31,131 nucleotides of DNA from CAVYPR01 sp052145775. Its GTDB lineage: Bacteria; Actinomycetota; Acidimicrobiia; Acidimicrobiales; RAAP-2. The notes beneath the pieces were generated by a model. That model made no database searches, was not told the DNA's origin, and saw nothing but the letters and a program-made list of their open reading frames with translations. The stretch is taken from contig JBKQNY010000030.1 of NCBI GenBank assembly GCA_052145775.1, forward strand, positions 1 to 31,131. The letters run 5' to 3'. Below, one piece after another: positions 17,823 to 25,924 of the stretch. Within the stretch, counting starts at the first letter, position 1. The number at the start of each line of letters is the position of its first letter. The position numbers and the translations under genes were made by a program.

Positions 17823-18979
17823 CAGCCGTCCAGTCCGAGGTACCGCTTGACGTTCCCGCCGAGAACCTTCACCGCGGCGGTCGCACCCACGGCGTCCACC
17901 ACAGCCGCCAACGAGCGGTCGCTGTAGCCGTACGTGCTCTCGTTGTGCGGGAAGTCGCTCGACCACATCACCCGGTCGATGCCGATGCGGTCGATCTCCT
18001 CCAACCCGAGGGCGTCGACCATGAACGAAGCGCACATGTGGTGCTGCCAGTAGTACTGCGGGTCGTGCTGCACCTTGAGGTCCGCGATGTGCTCGAAGGA
18101 ATCCCAGATGTGCTCGGCATCCTGGATGGCCGACGGAACCCAGTTGATACCCCCCTCGAACCACCCAAGCCTGAGTCCGGGGTGTCGGTCGAGGATGCCG
18201 CCAAAGATGTACTTGCCGAAGGTGTCGCGGAACGGGGCCACGGACTGGAGCATCCCGATGGCCACGGCGTTGAACTGGTTGGGCGTGGCGGGCGGGTTCT
18301 CGCCGATATGGTGCGAGACCGGGACCTGGGACTCTTCAATGGCCTCCCAGACCCCGGCCATCTCGGTGCTCGAGTAGTCAATTGGGCGCTTTTCGAGGTC
18401 CTTCCCGGGCTGGAGCGGCAGGAGGAACGTCTTCAGCCCAAGCGACTTGAGCTCGCTCAACGTCCGTCGGGCACCTTCGGCATCCCACCAGTTGATCAGG
18501 CCCACCCCGAAAATACGTTGCTTGGACTGCTCTTGGACCTCGGCTATGTGCTCGTTGTAGATCCGGAAGCAGAGTTCTCGGACTTCCCTGTCCGGCCACC
18601 CGAACAGAGCGAGCACGGCGTTGGGGAAGGCCAGCTCACGGTAGATGCCTTCGGATTCGAGCGCGGCAAGACGGGCGTCAACGTCGGAGGTATGGGATCC
18701 GGCGATCGGGTCGTACTGCTTGAGCACCTCGATGAACTCGGGCACCAGGACGGATTTCCCCTCTACACCGAGCACCCAACCGCCGTCGACGTTCATCACG
18801 CGAGGCGCACGATCCTTCATGCTGTCGGGAAAACGCTCGAAGAAGATGTCGTCGGACAAGGAGATGTGGCCGTCCGCCGAGAACACTTCGGTGCCGGCCG
18901 GGAGTCCGAGGTCGGACGGCGGGGCCGGCCGGCGACCCTTTGGCGGGCCCAAGCTCCCAGGCCGGTACGTGGTCGTCAT
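17822..18979 (-). CDS. Amidohydrolase-family protein (ACMSD-like, amidohydrolase 2)
   Basis: The 385-residue TIM-barrel enzyme resembles the ACMSD/gamma-resorcylate decarboxylase branch of the amidohydrolases. The first metal motif is SADGHI (D36, H38; variant of DxHxH), the central histidines are H223/H224 in VSHHIGENPP, and the last acid is D342 in WSSDFPHNES. Family members decarboxylate or hydrolyse cyclic acids at a single divalent metal. Variants with this motif are common next to CoA-dependent degradation genes in actinobacteria. It is the first gene after the TTGACA/TAATCT promoter, with a GGGGGAGG ribosome site about 11 bases before the ATG. The first 28 residues are Pro/Arg-rich and probably disordered. 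Confidence 0.9.
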   Translation of the reverse strand: MTTTYRPGSLGPPKGRRPAPPSDLGLPAGTEVFSADGHISLSDDIFFERFPDSMKDRAPRVMNVDGGWVLGVEGKSVLVPEFIEVLKQYDPIAGSHTSDVDARLAALESEGIYRELAFPNAVLALFGWPDREVRELCFRIYNEHIAEVQEQSKQRIFGVGLINWWDAEGARRTLSELKSLGLKTFLLPLQPGKDLEKRPIDYSSTEMAGVWEAIEESQVPVSHHIGENPPATPNQFNAVAIGMLQSVAPFRDTFGKYIFGGILDRHPGLRLGWFEGGINWVPSAIQDAEHIWDSFEHIADLKVQHDPQYYWQHHMCASFMVDALGLEEIDRIGIDRVMWSSDFPHNESTYGYSDRSLAAVVDAVGATAAVKVLGGNVKRYLGLDG

Positions 18980-19024
18980 CGCTGTGCTGCACCTCCCCCG
19001 CCTCCGCGCGGCGCGGACGGCTGC

Positions 19025-19054
19025 AGATTACTTCGGACTCGTAGCAATTGTCAA
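19025..19054 (-). promoter_or_regulatory. Sigma70-type promoter of the amidohydrolase operon
   Basis: On the minus strand the -35 is a perfect TTGACA (19049-19054) and the -10 is TAATCT (19025-19030), with 18 bases between. The transcript would start near 19018 and leave a leader of about 40 bases with a Shine-Dalgarno. It is the best promoter in the window and lies upstream of the eight-gene catabolic series. Confidence 0.75.
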
Positions 19055-19056
19055 CG
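19040..19056. promoter_or_regulatory. Candidate operator over the -35 box of the divergent promoter region
   Basis: An imperfect inverted repeat of the form CGTNG-N7-CNACG covers the -35 of the minus-strand promoter. It lies in the 136-bp gap between two divergent catabolic transcripts. A MarR dimer would fit a site of this size, and a marR gene lies in the operon. A related CAACGTTG palindrome occurs at 11293-11300, upstream of the P450. Confidence 0.4.
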
Positions 19057-19115
19057 CCCTCTGGTAGCTTGCCCGATGGCTACAGCGGTGCGTCAGGAGC
19101 GAGAGAAGGCATGAG

Positions 19116-20795
19116 ATGACGACGTGGGACTCCACTGTCGACTTCGTGGCCGTCGGATCCGGCGGAGGCGGGATGGTCGCCGCCCTGACCGCTGCCGACG
19201 CCGGTGCAAGCGTCCTCGTCCTCGAGAAGCAGCCACTGGTGGGCGGTTCGACCGCCATGTCCGGTGGCGTCGTCTGGATCCCCAACAATCCGGTGATGGC
19301 CTCCCTGGGCGTCGCCGACTCTTTCGAAGACGCCATGGCCCACTTCGAAGCGGTGGTCGGTGACGTCGGTCCGGCATCTTCGGATGCTCGTCGACGCGCC
19401 TTCTTGACCGCGGGGCCCGAAATGGTCTCCTTCCTCCAGGACTCAGGCGTTCGGTTCGCCTACTGCAGCGGCTACAGCGACTACTACTCCGAAGCAAAGG
19501 GGGGCCACGACGAAGGGCGTGCGATCGAGCCTCTCCCGTTCGACGGCCGTGTGCTGGGCGAGTGGCTCGAAAAGCTCCAGCCAGGGCTGGCGGCCAGCCT
19601 CGGCCTGGCGGTTATGACGAACGAAGCACGTTCGCTCTCCCACTACAACCGGAGCATCAGGGCATTCGAGGTCTCGGCATGCGTCGTGATGAGGACCTAC
19701 GCGGCCCGGTTGCGTCACCAGGCGCTTCTCACCAATGGGGCGTCCCTCATCGCCCAGATGCTCCACATCGCAAACTCACGCGGCGTGCGGATCTGGACCG
19801 ACGCACCACTCGAGGAGCTGGTCGTCGAGGGCGGACGCGTCGTCGGCGTCAAGGTGCAGCGGGCGGGCCGGTCGGTGCTTGTCCATGCTCGTGGCGGGCT
19901 CCTGCTATCGGCCGGTGGATTCGCCCACAACCCCGACATGCGCAGGGAGTACAGCGACAACCAGCCCAACGAGGGAAAGTGGTCCATCGCCAACCCCGGG
20001 GACACGGGCGAAGCGATCCGGGCAGCCATGGCCCTCGGTGCCAAAACCGACCTCATGGACGAAGCGTGGTGGCTGCCATCGCCGCGGACGGGGCGATTCG
20101 GCCAATCCACCCTCGACCAGGCCCGCCAACGACCTCGGACCATCTACGTGGACGCCGCGGGGAAGCGCTTCGTGAACGAGTCGAACTCGTACATGGAGGT
20201 CGGCAAGGCCATGTATGCCCGGAACCTGGAGACTCCGGCCGTCCCTTGCTGGCTGATCTTTGACGACGTCTACCGCAAGCGCTACGCGCATGTGCGATCC
20301 AGGCCGGGCCATTTTCCACGTCGACTGTTCGAGAGCGGAATGTTGAAGCAGGCCTGGACGGTCAGCGATCTCTCCCGCATTTGCGGGATCGATCCCACTG
20401 GGCTCTCCGACACGCTCGAGCGCTTCAATCAAGGCGCAGTCGACGGACTCGATCCGGAATTCGGGCGAGGGGAATCTGCCTACAACCGCGCCCTTGGCGA
20501 TCCCAACCCCCGCGTACACCCGTGCGTCGGCCCGATCGATCGCCCGCCGTACTACGCGGTCCAAGTCCTGCCGGGAGACATTGGCACCTGCGGGGGCCTC
20601 ATCACCGACGAAGATGCAAGGGTTCTGGACAAAGACGACCAGCCGATCCCCGGCCTCTACGCCACCGGCAACTCCACCGCCACCGTGATGGGCCGCCACT
20701 ACTTAGGACCCGGTGCCAGCATCGCCAACTCCATGGTTTTCGGGTACCTCGCGGCCCGCCACGCCAATCGCGCCGTGCCATCCGATCCCCGATGA
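19116..20795 (+). CDS. FAD-dependent dehydrogenase, 3-ketosteroid-delta1-dehydrogenase-like
   Basis: The 559-residue flavoprotein belongs to the FRD/SDH-KstD superfamily. The FAD motif VGSGGGGMVAALTAADAG is at 13-30, EKQPLVGGST (45-54) follows, and the C-terminal block PYYAVQVLPGDIGTCGG (478-494) and ATGNSTATVMGRHYLGPGASI match 3-ketosteroid 1-dehydrogenases, where the tyrosine of PYYAV and glycine of GDIGTCGG help bind the ketone. The enzyme probably introduces a double bond next to a ketone in a cyclic substrate. It is not clearly KstD itself, since the middle domain is shorter and diverged. It starts the plus-strand side of the divergent cluster with AGAAGG about 8 bases before the ATG. 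Its stop is only 3 bases from the ferredoxin stop. Confidence 0.9.
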   Translation: MTTWDSTVDFVAVGSGGGGMVAALTAADAGASVLVLEKQPLVGGSTAMSGGVVWIPNNPVMASLGVADSFEDAMAHFEAVVGDVGPASSDARRRAFLTAGPEMVSFLQDSGVRFAYCSGYSDYYSEAKGGHDEGRAIEPLPFDGRVLGEWLEKLQPGLAASLGLAVMTNEARSLSHYNRSIRAFEVSACVVMRTYAARLRHQALLTNGASLIAQMLHIANSRGVRIWTDAPLEELVVEGGRVVGVKVQRAGRSVLVHARGGLLLSAGGFAHNPDMRREYSDNQPNEGKWSIANPGDTGEAIRAAMALGAKTDLMDEAWWLPSPRTGRFGQSTLDQARQRPRTIYVDAAGKRFVNESNSYMEVGKAMYARNLETPAVPCWLIFDDVYRKRYAHVRSRPGHFPRRLFESGMLKQAWTVSDLSRICGIDPTGLSDTLERFNQGAVDGLDPEFGRGESAYNRALGDPNPRVHPCVGPIDRPPYYAVQVLPGDIGTCGGLITDEDARVLDKDDQPIPGLYATGNSTATVMGRHYLGPGASIANSMVFGYLAARHANRAVPSDPR

Positions 20796-20798
20796 CGC

Positions 20799-21008
20799 TC
20801 AGTCCGACTTCGGTTGCTCCTGGACCACCGCGATCGCCTGGGTCGGACACTTGTGCGCCGCAGCCATCACCTGCTCTTCAGACGAGGCACTCGGACTCGC
20901 CACCGTCGAGATGCCGTCGTCGTCCAATACGAAGACTCCCGGTGCTTCGTAGGTGCAGTGACCCGACCCCATGCACCGCTCACGATCAATCTCGATCCGC
21001 AGAGCCAC
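20799..21008 (-). CDS. Ferredoxin, three-cysteine [3Fe-4S] type (P450 redox partner)
   Basis: The 69-residue protein has cysteines C12 and C18 (CMGSGHC) and C54 followed by proline (KCPTQAI). This CX5C...CP pattern is that of the small [3Fe-4S] ferredoxins that feed electrons to actinobacterial P450s. The acidic surface (DDDG, EEQ) also fits. It lies on the minus strand between the flavoprotein and a P450, divergent from the P450 by 40 bases, so the two can share a control region. The start is a GTG at 21008 without Shine-Dalgarno; TACGCT at -12 to -7 suggests a leaderless mRNA. It could serve both P450s of the cluster. No ferredoxin reductase is in the window. Confidence 0.92.
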   Translation of the reverse strand: MALRIEIDRERCMGSGHCTYEAPGVFVLDDDGISTVASPSASSEEQVMAAAHKCPTQAIAVVQEQPKSD

Positions 21009-21014
21009 GTGGCC

Positions 21015-21020
21015 AGCGTA
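21015..21020 (-). promoter_or_regulatory. Possible -10 element for a leaderless ferredoxin mRNA
   Basis: TACGCT is at -12 to -7 from the ferredoxin GTG, which has no ribosome site. The intergenic gap of 40 bases must also carry the divergent P450 start signals. Confidence 0.45.
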
Positions 21021-21048
21021 TGTCCCCGATCACGGATGGAGGAATCAC

Positions 21049-22326
21049 GTGACCGAGTTCGAGAGCGTCAACTTCTTCACCGACCGATCGGTCCAAGACG
21101 CGCCCTACCCGTACTTCGACTGGGTCCGGCAACAATCACCTGTCTGGCGGGAGCCGAACTTCGGGCTGTTCATCATCACTGGTCACCAGGAAGCCATGGC
21201 GGTCTACAGCGACCCGGCAGCGTTCCCGCCTGATGCACCGGCGGCCGGGACGTACTCATCGTGCAATGTGGTGAGCGGGCCGTTTGTTCCATTCCCCGTG
21301 CCGGTGGAAGGCGACGACATCAGCGACATCATCGCAAAGTACCGCAACGAGCTGCCCTTCAGCGACCAACTGCCCTCGTTCGATCCGCCGAATCACACGG
21401 CGCACCGCCACCTCCTGTCTCGGCTGGTGACTCCAAAGCGGCTCAAGGAGAACGAGGTCCAAATGTGGGAGTTCGCCGACCGCCTCCTTGACGGCTTCGT
21501 CGACAGAGGAGAGTGCGAGGTGGTGGGTGACTACGCCGAACCCTTCACCCTCACTGTTATCGCCGACCTCGAGGGCGTGCCCGAGTCAGACCACTCACTC
21601 TTCCGGGAGCGCCTCTCGACTGTCCATAAGCAGTTCGAACACAAGCCGCTCGAGTTCCTCTACGAGCGGTTCATGGAGTACATCGAGGATCGCCGCCAGC
21701 ATCCCCGCAATGACGTGCTCACTGGTCTCGCCACGGCGAGGTTCCCAGACGGAACCACTCCCGAGGTCCAAGACGCCGCGCTCGTCGCCGCCAACCTCTT
21801 CGCGGGAGGTCAGGAGACCACGGTGCGCCTCCTGTCCTTCGCGCTCCGCATGCTGGGCGAACTCCCCGACCTGCAGGAGCTGGTCCGGGAGGATCGTGAA
21901 CGGATTCCGAACTTCATCGAAGAGACTCTTCGGATGGAGAGTCCCCTGCGGACCCAATTCCGAATGGCACGCGTGCATACCGAACTCGCTGGCGTCGATA
22001 TCCCGGCCGGCGGGACGGTGATGCTCGTGCCCGGCGCGTGCAATCGGGACCCCAGGGTCTTCGACGACCCCTACGCATTCGATATTGACCGGCCGAACGC
22101 CCGCCAGCACATCGCCTTCGGCCATGGCATCCACACGTGCGCCGGGGCACCGCTCGCCCGCGCCGAAGGTCGTGTGACGTTGAACCGCTTCCTCGACCGA
22201 ACCCGCGACATCAGGATCACAGAGGAGAAGCACGGCCCGGAGGGGGCGCGGCGGTATGAATACCTGCCAACCTTCTTCCTCCGCGGCCTCGACCACCTAC
22301 AGATCCGCTTTACGCCATCAGGCTGA
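21049..22326 (+). CDS. Cytochrome P450 (second of the cluster)
   Basis: The 425-residue P450 has the heme loop FGHGIHTCAGAPLARAEGR (C364 as ligand), the ExxR pair in EETLRMESP and the I-helix AGGQETTVRLL. In the I-helix, Gln replaces the common Asp/Glu before E-T-T, a position that shapes proton delivery. The start is the GTG at 21049 with GGAGGA 6 bases upstream; the reading frame continues further up over the ferredoxin start and is not used. The N-terminus (FFTDRSVQDAPYPYFDWVRQQSP) resembles P450s acting on large hydrophobic substrates, but the family cannot be named by eye. Its divergent ferredoxin is the likely electron donor. Confidence 0.93.
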   Translation: MTEFESVNFFTDRSVQDAPYPYFDWVRQQSPVWREPNFGLFIITGHQEAMAVYSDPAAFPPDAPAAGTYSSCNVVSGPFVPFPVPVEGDDISDIIAKYRNELPFSDQLPSFDPPNHTAHRHLLSRLVTPKRLKENEVQMWEFADRLLDGFVDRGECEVVGDYAEPFTLTVIADLEGVPESDHSLFRERLSTVHKQFEHKPLEFLYERFMEYIEDRRQHPRNDVLTGLATARFPDGTTPEVQDAALVAANLFAGGQETTVRLLSFALRMLGELPDLQELVREDRERIPNFIEETLRMESPLRTQFRMARVHTELAGVDIPAGGTVMLVPGACNRDPRVFDDPYAFDIDRPNARQHIAFGHGIHTCAGAPLARAEGRVTLNRFLDRTRDIRITEEKHGPEGARRYEYLPTFFLRGLDHLQIRFTPSG

Positions 22327-22387
22327 CGTCGGAGAGACCCATCGGAAGACTTCGGGGTCTGGCACTCCTACACCAATCCTTCTCGCT

Positions 22388-22401
22388 GCGGCACCTGCCG
22401 C
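22388..22401. terminator. Small hairpin between convergent P450 and VOC genes
   Basis: GCGGC-ACCT-GCCGC is a 5-bp stem with a 4-base loop in the 127-bp convergent gap. It is weak and lacks a T-tract, but it is the only such structure I see there. Confidence 0.25.
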
Positions 22402-22453
22402 CAACTCTCAGCCAGGCACCTTGAGGACGGAACCACTTCGTTATCGCAATGTC

Positions 22454-22855
22454 CTATCCGAGATCCTGCCCGATCCCCCAGATATAACCGGCGGGGTCGG
22501 TAAAGGTGGCGGAGCGCACCCCCCAAGGCCTGTCCACCGGCCCGTTGAGCAGCTCCACTCCGTGTCGAGCCAGCTCGGCACACACCGCATCCACATCATC
22601 GACGAACATTGAGAACACGCAACGCGCCCCGGCGCTGGGGCTCGCGATCGACGTTGGCGCGATGAGGTCGCCAGCAGCCGACACGTCCCAAAGGCTGATC
22701 ATCAAGTTCTCGAGCTTGAAGACGGCACTGTTCTCGTCTTCGAAGGTCAGGGGAAGTTTCAAAATCTCCTGGTAGAAGGATTTGGTTGCAGGCAGATCAA
22801 CAGCGAACACGTTGATGACGTTTATGCGCTTGAGTGAAAAGTTCATGTCAGTCAT
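22454..22855 (-). CDS. VOC-superfamily (glyoxalase/bleomycin-resistance-like) protein
   Basis: The 133-residue protein has the two beta-alpha-beta-beta-beta modules of the vicinal oxygen chelate fold. The first, from INVINVFAVDLPATKSFYQEIL, contains AVFKLENLMISLWD; the second, from CVFSMFVDDVDAVCAELARHG, ends in VRSATFTDPAGYIWGIGQ. The family includes glyoxalases, dioxygenases and resistance proteins. The usual first-strand metal histidine is replaced in INVINVFA, so the metal site may be incomplete. The ATG at 22855 is preferred over an earlier one at 22897; GGAGGAGG is about 15 bases upstream and GGTGGG about 6. The local base composition is less GC-rich than the catabolic cluster. Function is not assignable. 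Confidence 0.8.
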   Translation of the reverse strand: MTDMNFSLKRINVINVFAVDLPATKSFYQEILKLPLTFEDENSAVFKLENLMISLWDVSAAGDLIAPTSIASPSAGARCVFSMFVDDVDAVCAELARHGVELLNGPVDRPWGVRSATFTDPAGYIWGIGQDLG

Positions 22856-23113
22856 GCGATGCCCACCGGCCTCCTCCCGCACCCCGCACTTCAGCATCTT
22901 TTACATCGCATCCTATTTAGAAGTCGCCAACCCTCGTGGTTGCGGGTGGCGTCCCAAGGCCTCCAGTCCTGGGTGTCGCCTCGACTCACCCTACCAATGA
23001 GATCTGGTTCCCGTTCCAGTGTCTACTGGCTTAGGACGTCGATGTCCTGCACCTTGTTCGGAGTGCCCCTACCAAACAGAATTGCGCTCTGGGTTGGCCA
23101 TGACGACCGACCG

Positions 23114-24523
23114 CTACGGCGACGTCCCGCCGGAGCGGGCCTGGGGGGCCGGCACCAGCTTGCGGATCCTGTAGAGAGCCACTCCGTCGGAGGGCACCTC
23201 GGCCGCGATGGTGCTGCTTGTCGATCTGACTGATCGGTGCGTCCACAGGTTGCTGAGCTCATAGGTGCTCTTCGATGACAGTCCCAGGGCATTGGCGGTG
23301 GTGGAGATCTCCTCGGGCTCTGTCGAGGTGTTGAACAACCCAACCACCTTGTCCCCGTCGTGCTCGGTCTTGGCGAAGATCTGCGAGGTCGGCCCGTCGG
23401 AGAGCCTGGTGGCGTCGATTCCATCCTGGTCGACCGAGATGACCGATCTGTTCCTCAAATAGGTTCGGTCGAGACCGTCCAGATGGGTCAGGTCGGCTCC
23501 CAGGATGAGCGGCGAAGAACCGAGCGCCCACAAGCTCATGTAGGACTGGCTCTGAGTCGGGTTCAGACCGTCATGGCTTCCATTGCCGATTTCGAGGGAG
23601 TCGTAGTCGTTGTAGCCCCCGGGCCCGCCGTACGGGGCCCACTGCGCGACCTGGTCGAAGCGGGTGGCCACGTAGTACCAGATGGTCAAGGGATAGGCGA
23701 AGGCCGGCCCGGTGTTGGCGGTGGGATTCCCGCAGTAACAGTTGATGTCGGGACCGGTGCGCCACCCGTTGGAAATCTTCTGCCACGTGGAGGCGTGCTT
23801 GATGCTCAAGCTGTTGGACAGCCCCAGGTAGATCGGGCGCCCCGTCTGGCGGAGTGCCTTCGACCACGCCTTCACGTCAGGGATGTCACCGGTGCCGACG
23901 CCGTCTAGCTTCAGGTAGTCGACACCCCATGAGGCGAATTCATCCGCCCAGGTGTTGATGAATGCCTGCGCCCCTGGCTTGGCGTAGTCGATCCCGACCA
24001 TGCCCCCGCAGTTGTAGTTCTCTTCCGAACTCTTGGTTGCGATCTCATCAGCCGTGTACGGGGTGTCTTTGATGAGGGTGTTCTTGGCGACCGCCTGTTT
24101 GGAGATTCCGGGAGTCACGTAGAGTCCGAACTTCAGTCCGAGATTATGGACATAGCGGGCCAGGGCCTCGATGCCATTCACACTGCCCTGCGTGGGAAAT
24201 CTCGTAGCGTCGATCACCCAGTGACCGTAGGTGCCCACGTCCGGACCTTGAGATCCGGGGCAGACATACCAGAAGTCATCGAGCAGGACATACGTGTACC
24301 CAGCCTTCTTGAGCCCGGAGCGCACCAGCGCTCTGGCCTGTGATTCCATGCCGCGCAAGGTCGGGTCGTGACCGTAGAAGCTCCAACTGCTCCACCCCAT
24401 GGCCGGCTTTTGGCCCACTCCGTTGTTCTCCGTGAAGGCCTTCCCCGAGTTGATGACCGAAGTCGTGACCAAGGCCAACAACAGCATCGCCAACGCGAAG
24501 AAGGCGCCGAGCCACTTCTTCAT
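23114..24523 (-). CDS. Secreted alpha-galactosidase-like glycoside hydrolase, family 27
   Basis: The 469-residue enzyme starts with a signal peptide or membrane anchor (MKKW, then a hydrophobic run to about residue 27). The GH27 TIM barrel follows: MGWSSWSFYG (42-51), DDFW (82-85), nucleophile D207 in YLKLDG and acid/base D259 in RTGPDINC. The antiparallel C-terminal domain follows from about residue 385 (VVGLFNTSTEPEEI). The family cleaves alpha-galactosides or alpha-N-acetylgalactosaminides with retention. YLKLDG and RTGPDI differ from the usual YLKYDN and RIGDDI, so substrate preference may be unusual. The ATG at 24523 is chosen because GGGGGA precedes it by about 7 bases and it begins the signal peptide. 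It stands alone with its own promoter. Confidence 0.9.
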   Translation of the reverse strand: MKKWLGAFFALAMLLLALVTTSVINSGKAFTENNGVGQKPAMGWSSWSFYGHDPTLRGMESQARALVRSGLKKAGYTYVLLDDFWYVCPGSQGPDVGTYGHWVIDATRFPTQGSVNGIEALARYVHNLGLKFGLYVTPGISKQAVAKNTLIKDTPYTADEIATKSSEENYNCGGMVGIDYAKPGAQAFINTWADEFASWGVDYLKLDGVGTGDIPDVKAWSKALRQTGRPIYLGLSNSLSIKHASTWQKISNGWRTGPDINCYCGNPTANTGPAFAYPLTIWYYVATRFDQVAQWAPYGGPGGYNDYDSLEIGNGSHDGLNPTQSQSYMSLWALGSSPLILGADLTHLDGLDRTYLRNRSVISVDQDGIDATRLSDGPTSQIFAKTEHDGDKVVGLFNTSTEPEEISTTANALGLSSKSTYELSNLWTHRSVRSTSSTIAAEVPSDGVALYRIRKLVPAPQARSGGTSP

Positions 24524-24586
24524 TTCGCTATCCCCCAAGCCTGGGGCCCCTGACGGTGCAGGATCTCTTCCAGACGCGCGGCGCAC

Positions 24587-24615
24587 ACGCTACGAACGTC
24601 GTACCGAGAAGCCAA
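24587..24615 (-). promoter_or_regulatory. Promoter of the GH27 gene
   Basis: On the minus strand TTGGCT (24610-24615) and TAGCGT (24587-24592) are 17 bases apart, about 64 bases before the GH27 ATG. The leader carries a GGGGGA ribosome site. Confidence 0.5.
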
Positions 24616-24797
24616 TGTGCACGTTCCGCTCAATCCGAAATTGCTGGACGAGCGAGCTCGGCAAGCGGGCGACGCCACCGGTACACCTCTGTCGGGGCGG
24701 GGTTTCCAGGATCCCATGCCGGCACAGCCTGCCCGATATTTGCAGTCAACCAGGACAACCAGCTTGCTCCTGACGACCGGTCGCGGTGCCCTTTCGC

Positions 24798-25661
24798 TCA
24801 TGCCTGCCGTTGGCTTCCACGAAACGTCGCACTGGTGGGATGAGCCAGCCCCATCGCTCGGCCCAATTTTGCCCAGAACGCATTCGACGTGAACATCGCC
24901 TGCGTACCTGGGCCGGCTCCCGTGAGGAACTGGCAGCCCGTCGCGTCGGCCGCAACGGGCTCCACCGAACCCCCTGTCTCACGGGTGAAAACCAAATGAT
25001 AGGCGATGCCGAAGGCGGCTGGGCAGCTGAACGCCCCGGTTTTTGGCACCAGCCGAAGGGCGCAGACGGCGTGAGCCACTGCGCTGGCGACCGTCGTCGC
25101 CCGAATGGTGACTCTCGCGGGGAACGAGAAGGTGAAGCCGTTTTGAGGGAAAGCATCGGTGCGGGTCACCGTTAGCCGATCTACTTCGTCAATGACCCTG
25201 CAGAGCTGCGGCGCAGGAGCAGAGTCAGTTGAGGCCCCCCTCGTCGTCAGGCTCGATGGCAATGCTCCCGGGCGTCGGCCGGGACCCGCAGAGCCATCGG
25301 AGATCGTCGTCACAGTTGCGGCAGTGAGCGCCACCACCGGTTGTGCGGCCAGATAGGCCGCAGTCTCAGACTTCACGAGCTGGACCAAATTGCCCATGGC
25401 GAGGTTGGGATCGTCGACATGCAAACCCCACGCGGTTGTAGGAGCACCAAACAGCTTCTGCGCCTCACCCAGGCGCTTTACCAGCAGCACTCGGTACCTG
25501 TGGCTTGTTGAGGTATCCGGGCTGGGCCCTGCGGTGCTCGCCGTTCCCATGAACATGGGCAAATTGATCACACCTACTGCGACCATGAAAGTCGCGAAGA
25601 GAACTGATGCCCATCGGATGAGGCGTCTGAGGACTGGTATTGATTCACCCTCGTCCCCCAC
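24798..25661 (-). CDS. Hypothetical membrane-anchored secreted protein
   Basis: I do not recognise the 287-residue product. Residues about 17-37 are a hydrophobic segment (WASVLFATFMVAVGVINLPMF) following an Arg-containing N-terminus, so it is probably anchored with its body outside the cell. The body is Thr/Ala/Ser-rich with four cysteines (CRV, CALR, SCPAA, GCQF) that could form two disulfides, and ends in NAFWAKLGRAMGLAHP. It starts at a GTG with no ribosome site but with TAGCCT at -12 to -7 and GGGACA 18 bases further up, so a leaderless mRNA is likely. It stands alone, 274 bases upstream of the GH27 gene on the same strand. No function is inferred. Confidence 0.65.
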   Translation of the reverse strand: MGDEGESIPVLRRLIRWASVLFATFMVAVGVINLPMFMGTASTAGPSPDTSTSHRYRVLLVKRLGEAQKLFGAPTTAWGLHVDDPNLAMGNLVQLVKSETAAYLAAQPVVALTAATVTTISDGSAGPGRRPGALPSSLTTRGASTDSAPAPQLCRVIDEVDRLTVTRTDAFPQNGFTFSFPARVTIRATTVASAVAHAVCALRLVPKTGAFSCPAAFGIAYHLVFTRETGGSVEPVAADATGCQFLTGAGPGTQAMFTSNAFWAKLGRAMGLAHPTSATFRGSQRQA

Positions 25662-25667
25662 AACACA

Positions 25668-25697
25668 AGGCTACAGATTCAAGGGTAACGGTGTCCC
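25668..25697 (-). promoter_or_regulatory. Promoter for a leaderless hypothetical gene
   Basis: TAGCCT (25668-25673) is at -12 to -7 from the GTG at 25661, and GGGACA lies 18 bases upstream as a -35. The gene has no Shine-Dalgarno. Confidence 0.5.
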
Positions 25698-25924
25698 CTA
25701 TCCGTGACGCGCAGCGCACCCATCCGCAGCATTCACCGGCTGGCAGGAATCGTGAACCGCCCCGCGCCGGCACTTCGGGGGAAGGGGCCCGACGACGCAT
25801 CGTCCTGTACTCGGCATTCCCGGATGGTCCGACCGATCAATCGGTCACCCGGCCGGGTCCTCGAACACGGGCCGATCCGGACGACCGATGAGCCCGGTTG
25901 CACAATCGTGGGACAATCCCTGGC

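Noticed and set aside
17823..18164. N-terminal extension of the M24 metallohydrolase to 18164
   Set aside because: It overlaps the amidohydrolase gene by over 300 bases. The TGATG junction at 17822 gives a normal-length protein.
9259..22326. Calling the central cluster a cholesterol or cholate degradation locus
   Set aside because: Only the flavoprotein and P450s resemble steroid genes. Ring-cleavage dioxygenase, KshA/B, acyl-CoA dehydrogenase pairs and thiolases are missing from the window.
23033..23048. AGGACGTCGATGTCCT near-palindrome downstream of the GH27 gene
   Set aside because: One mismatched pair, no T-tract and over 65 bases beyond the stop. Too weak to call a terminator.
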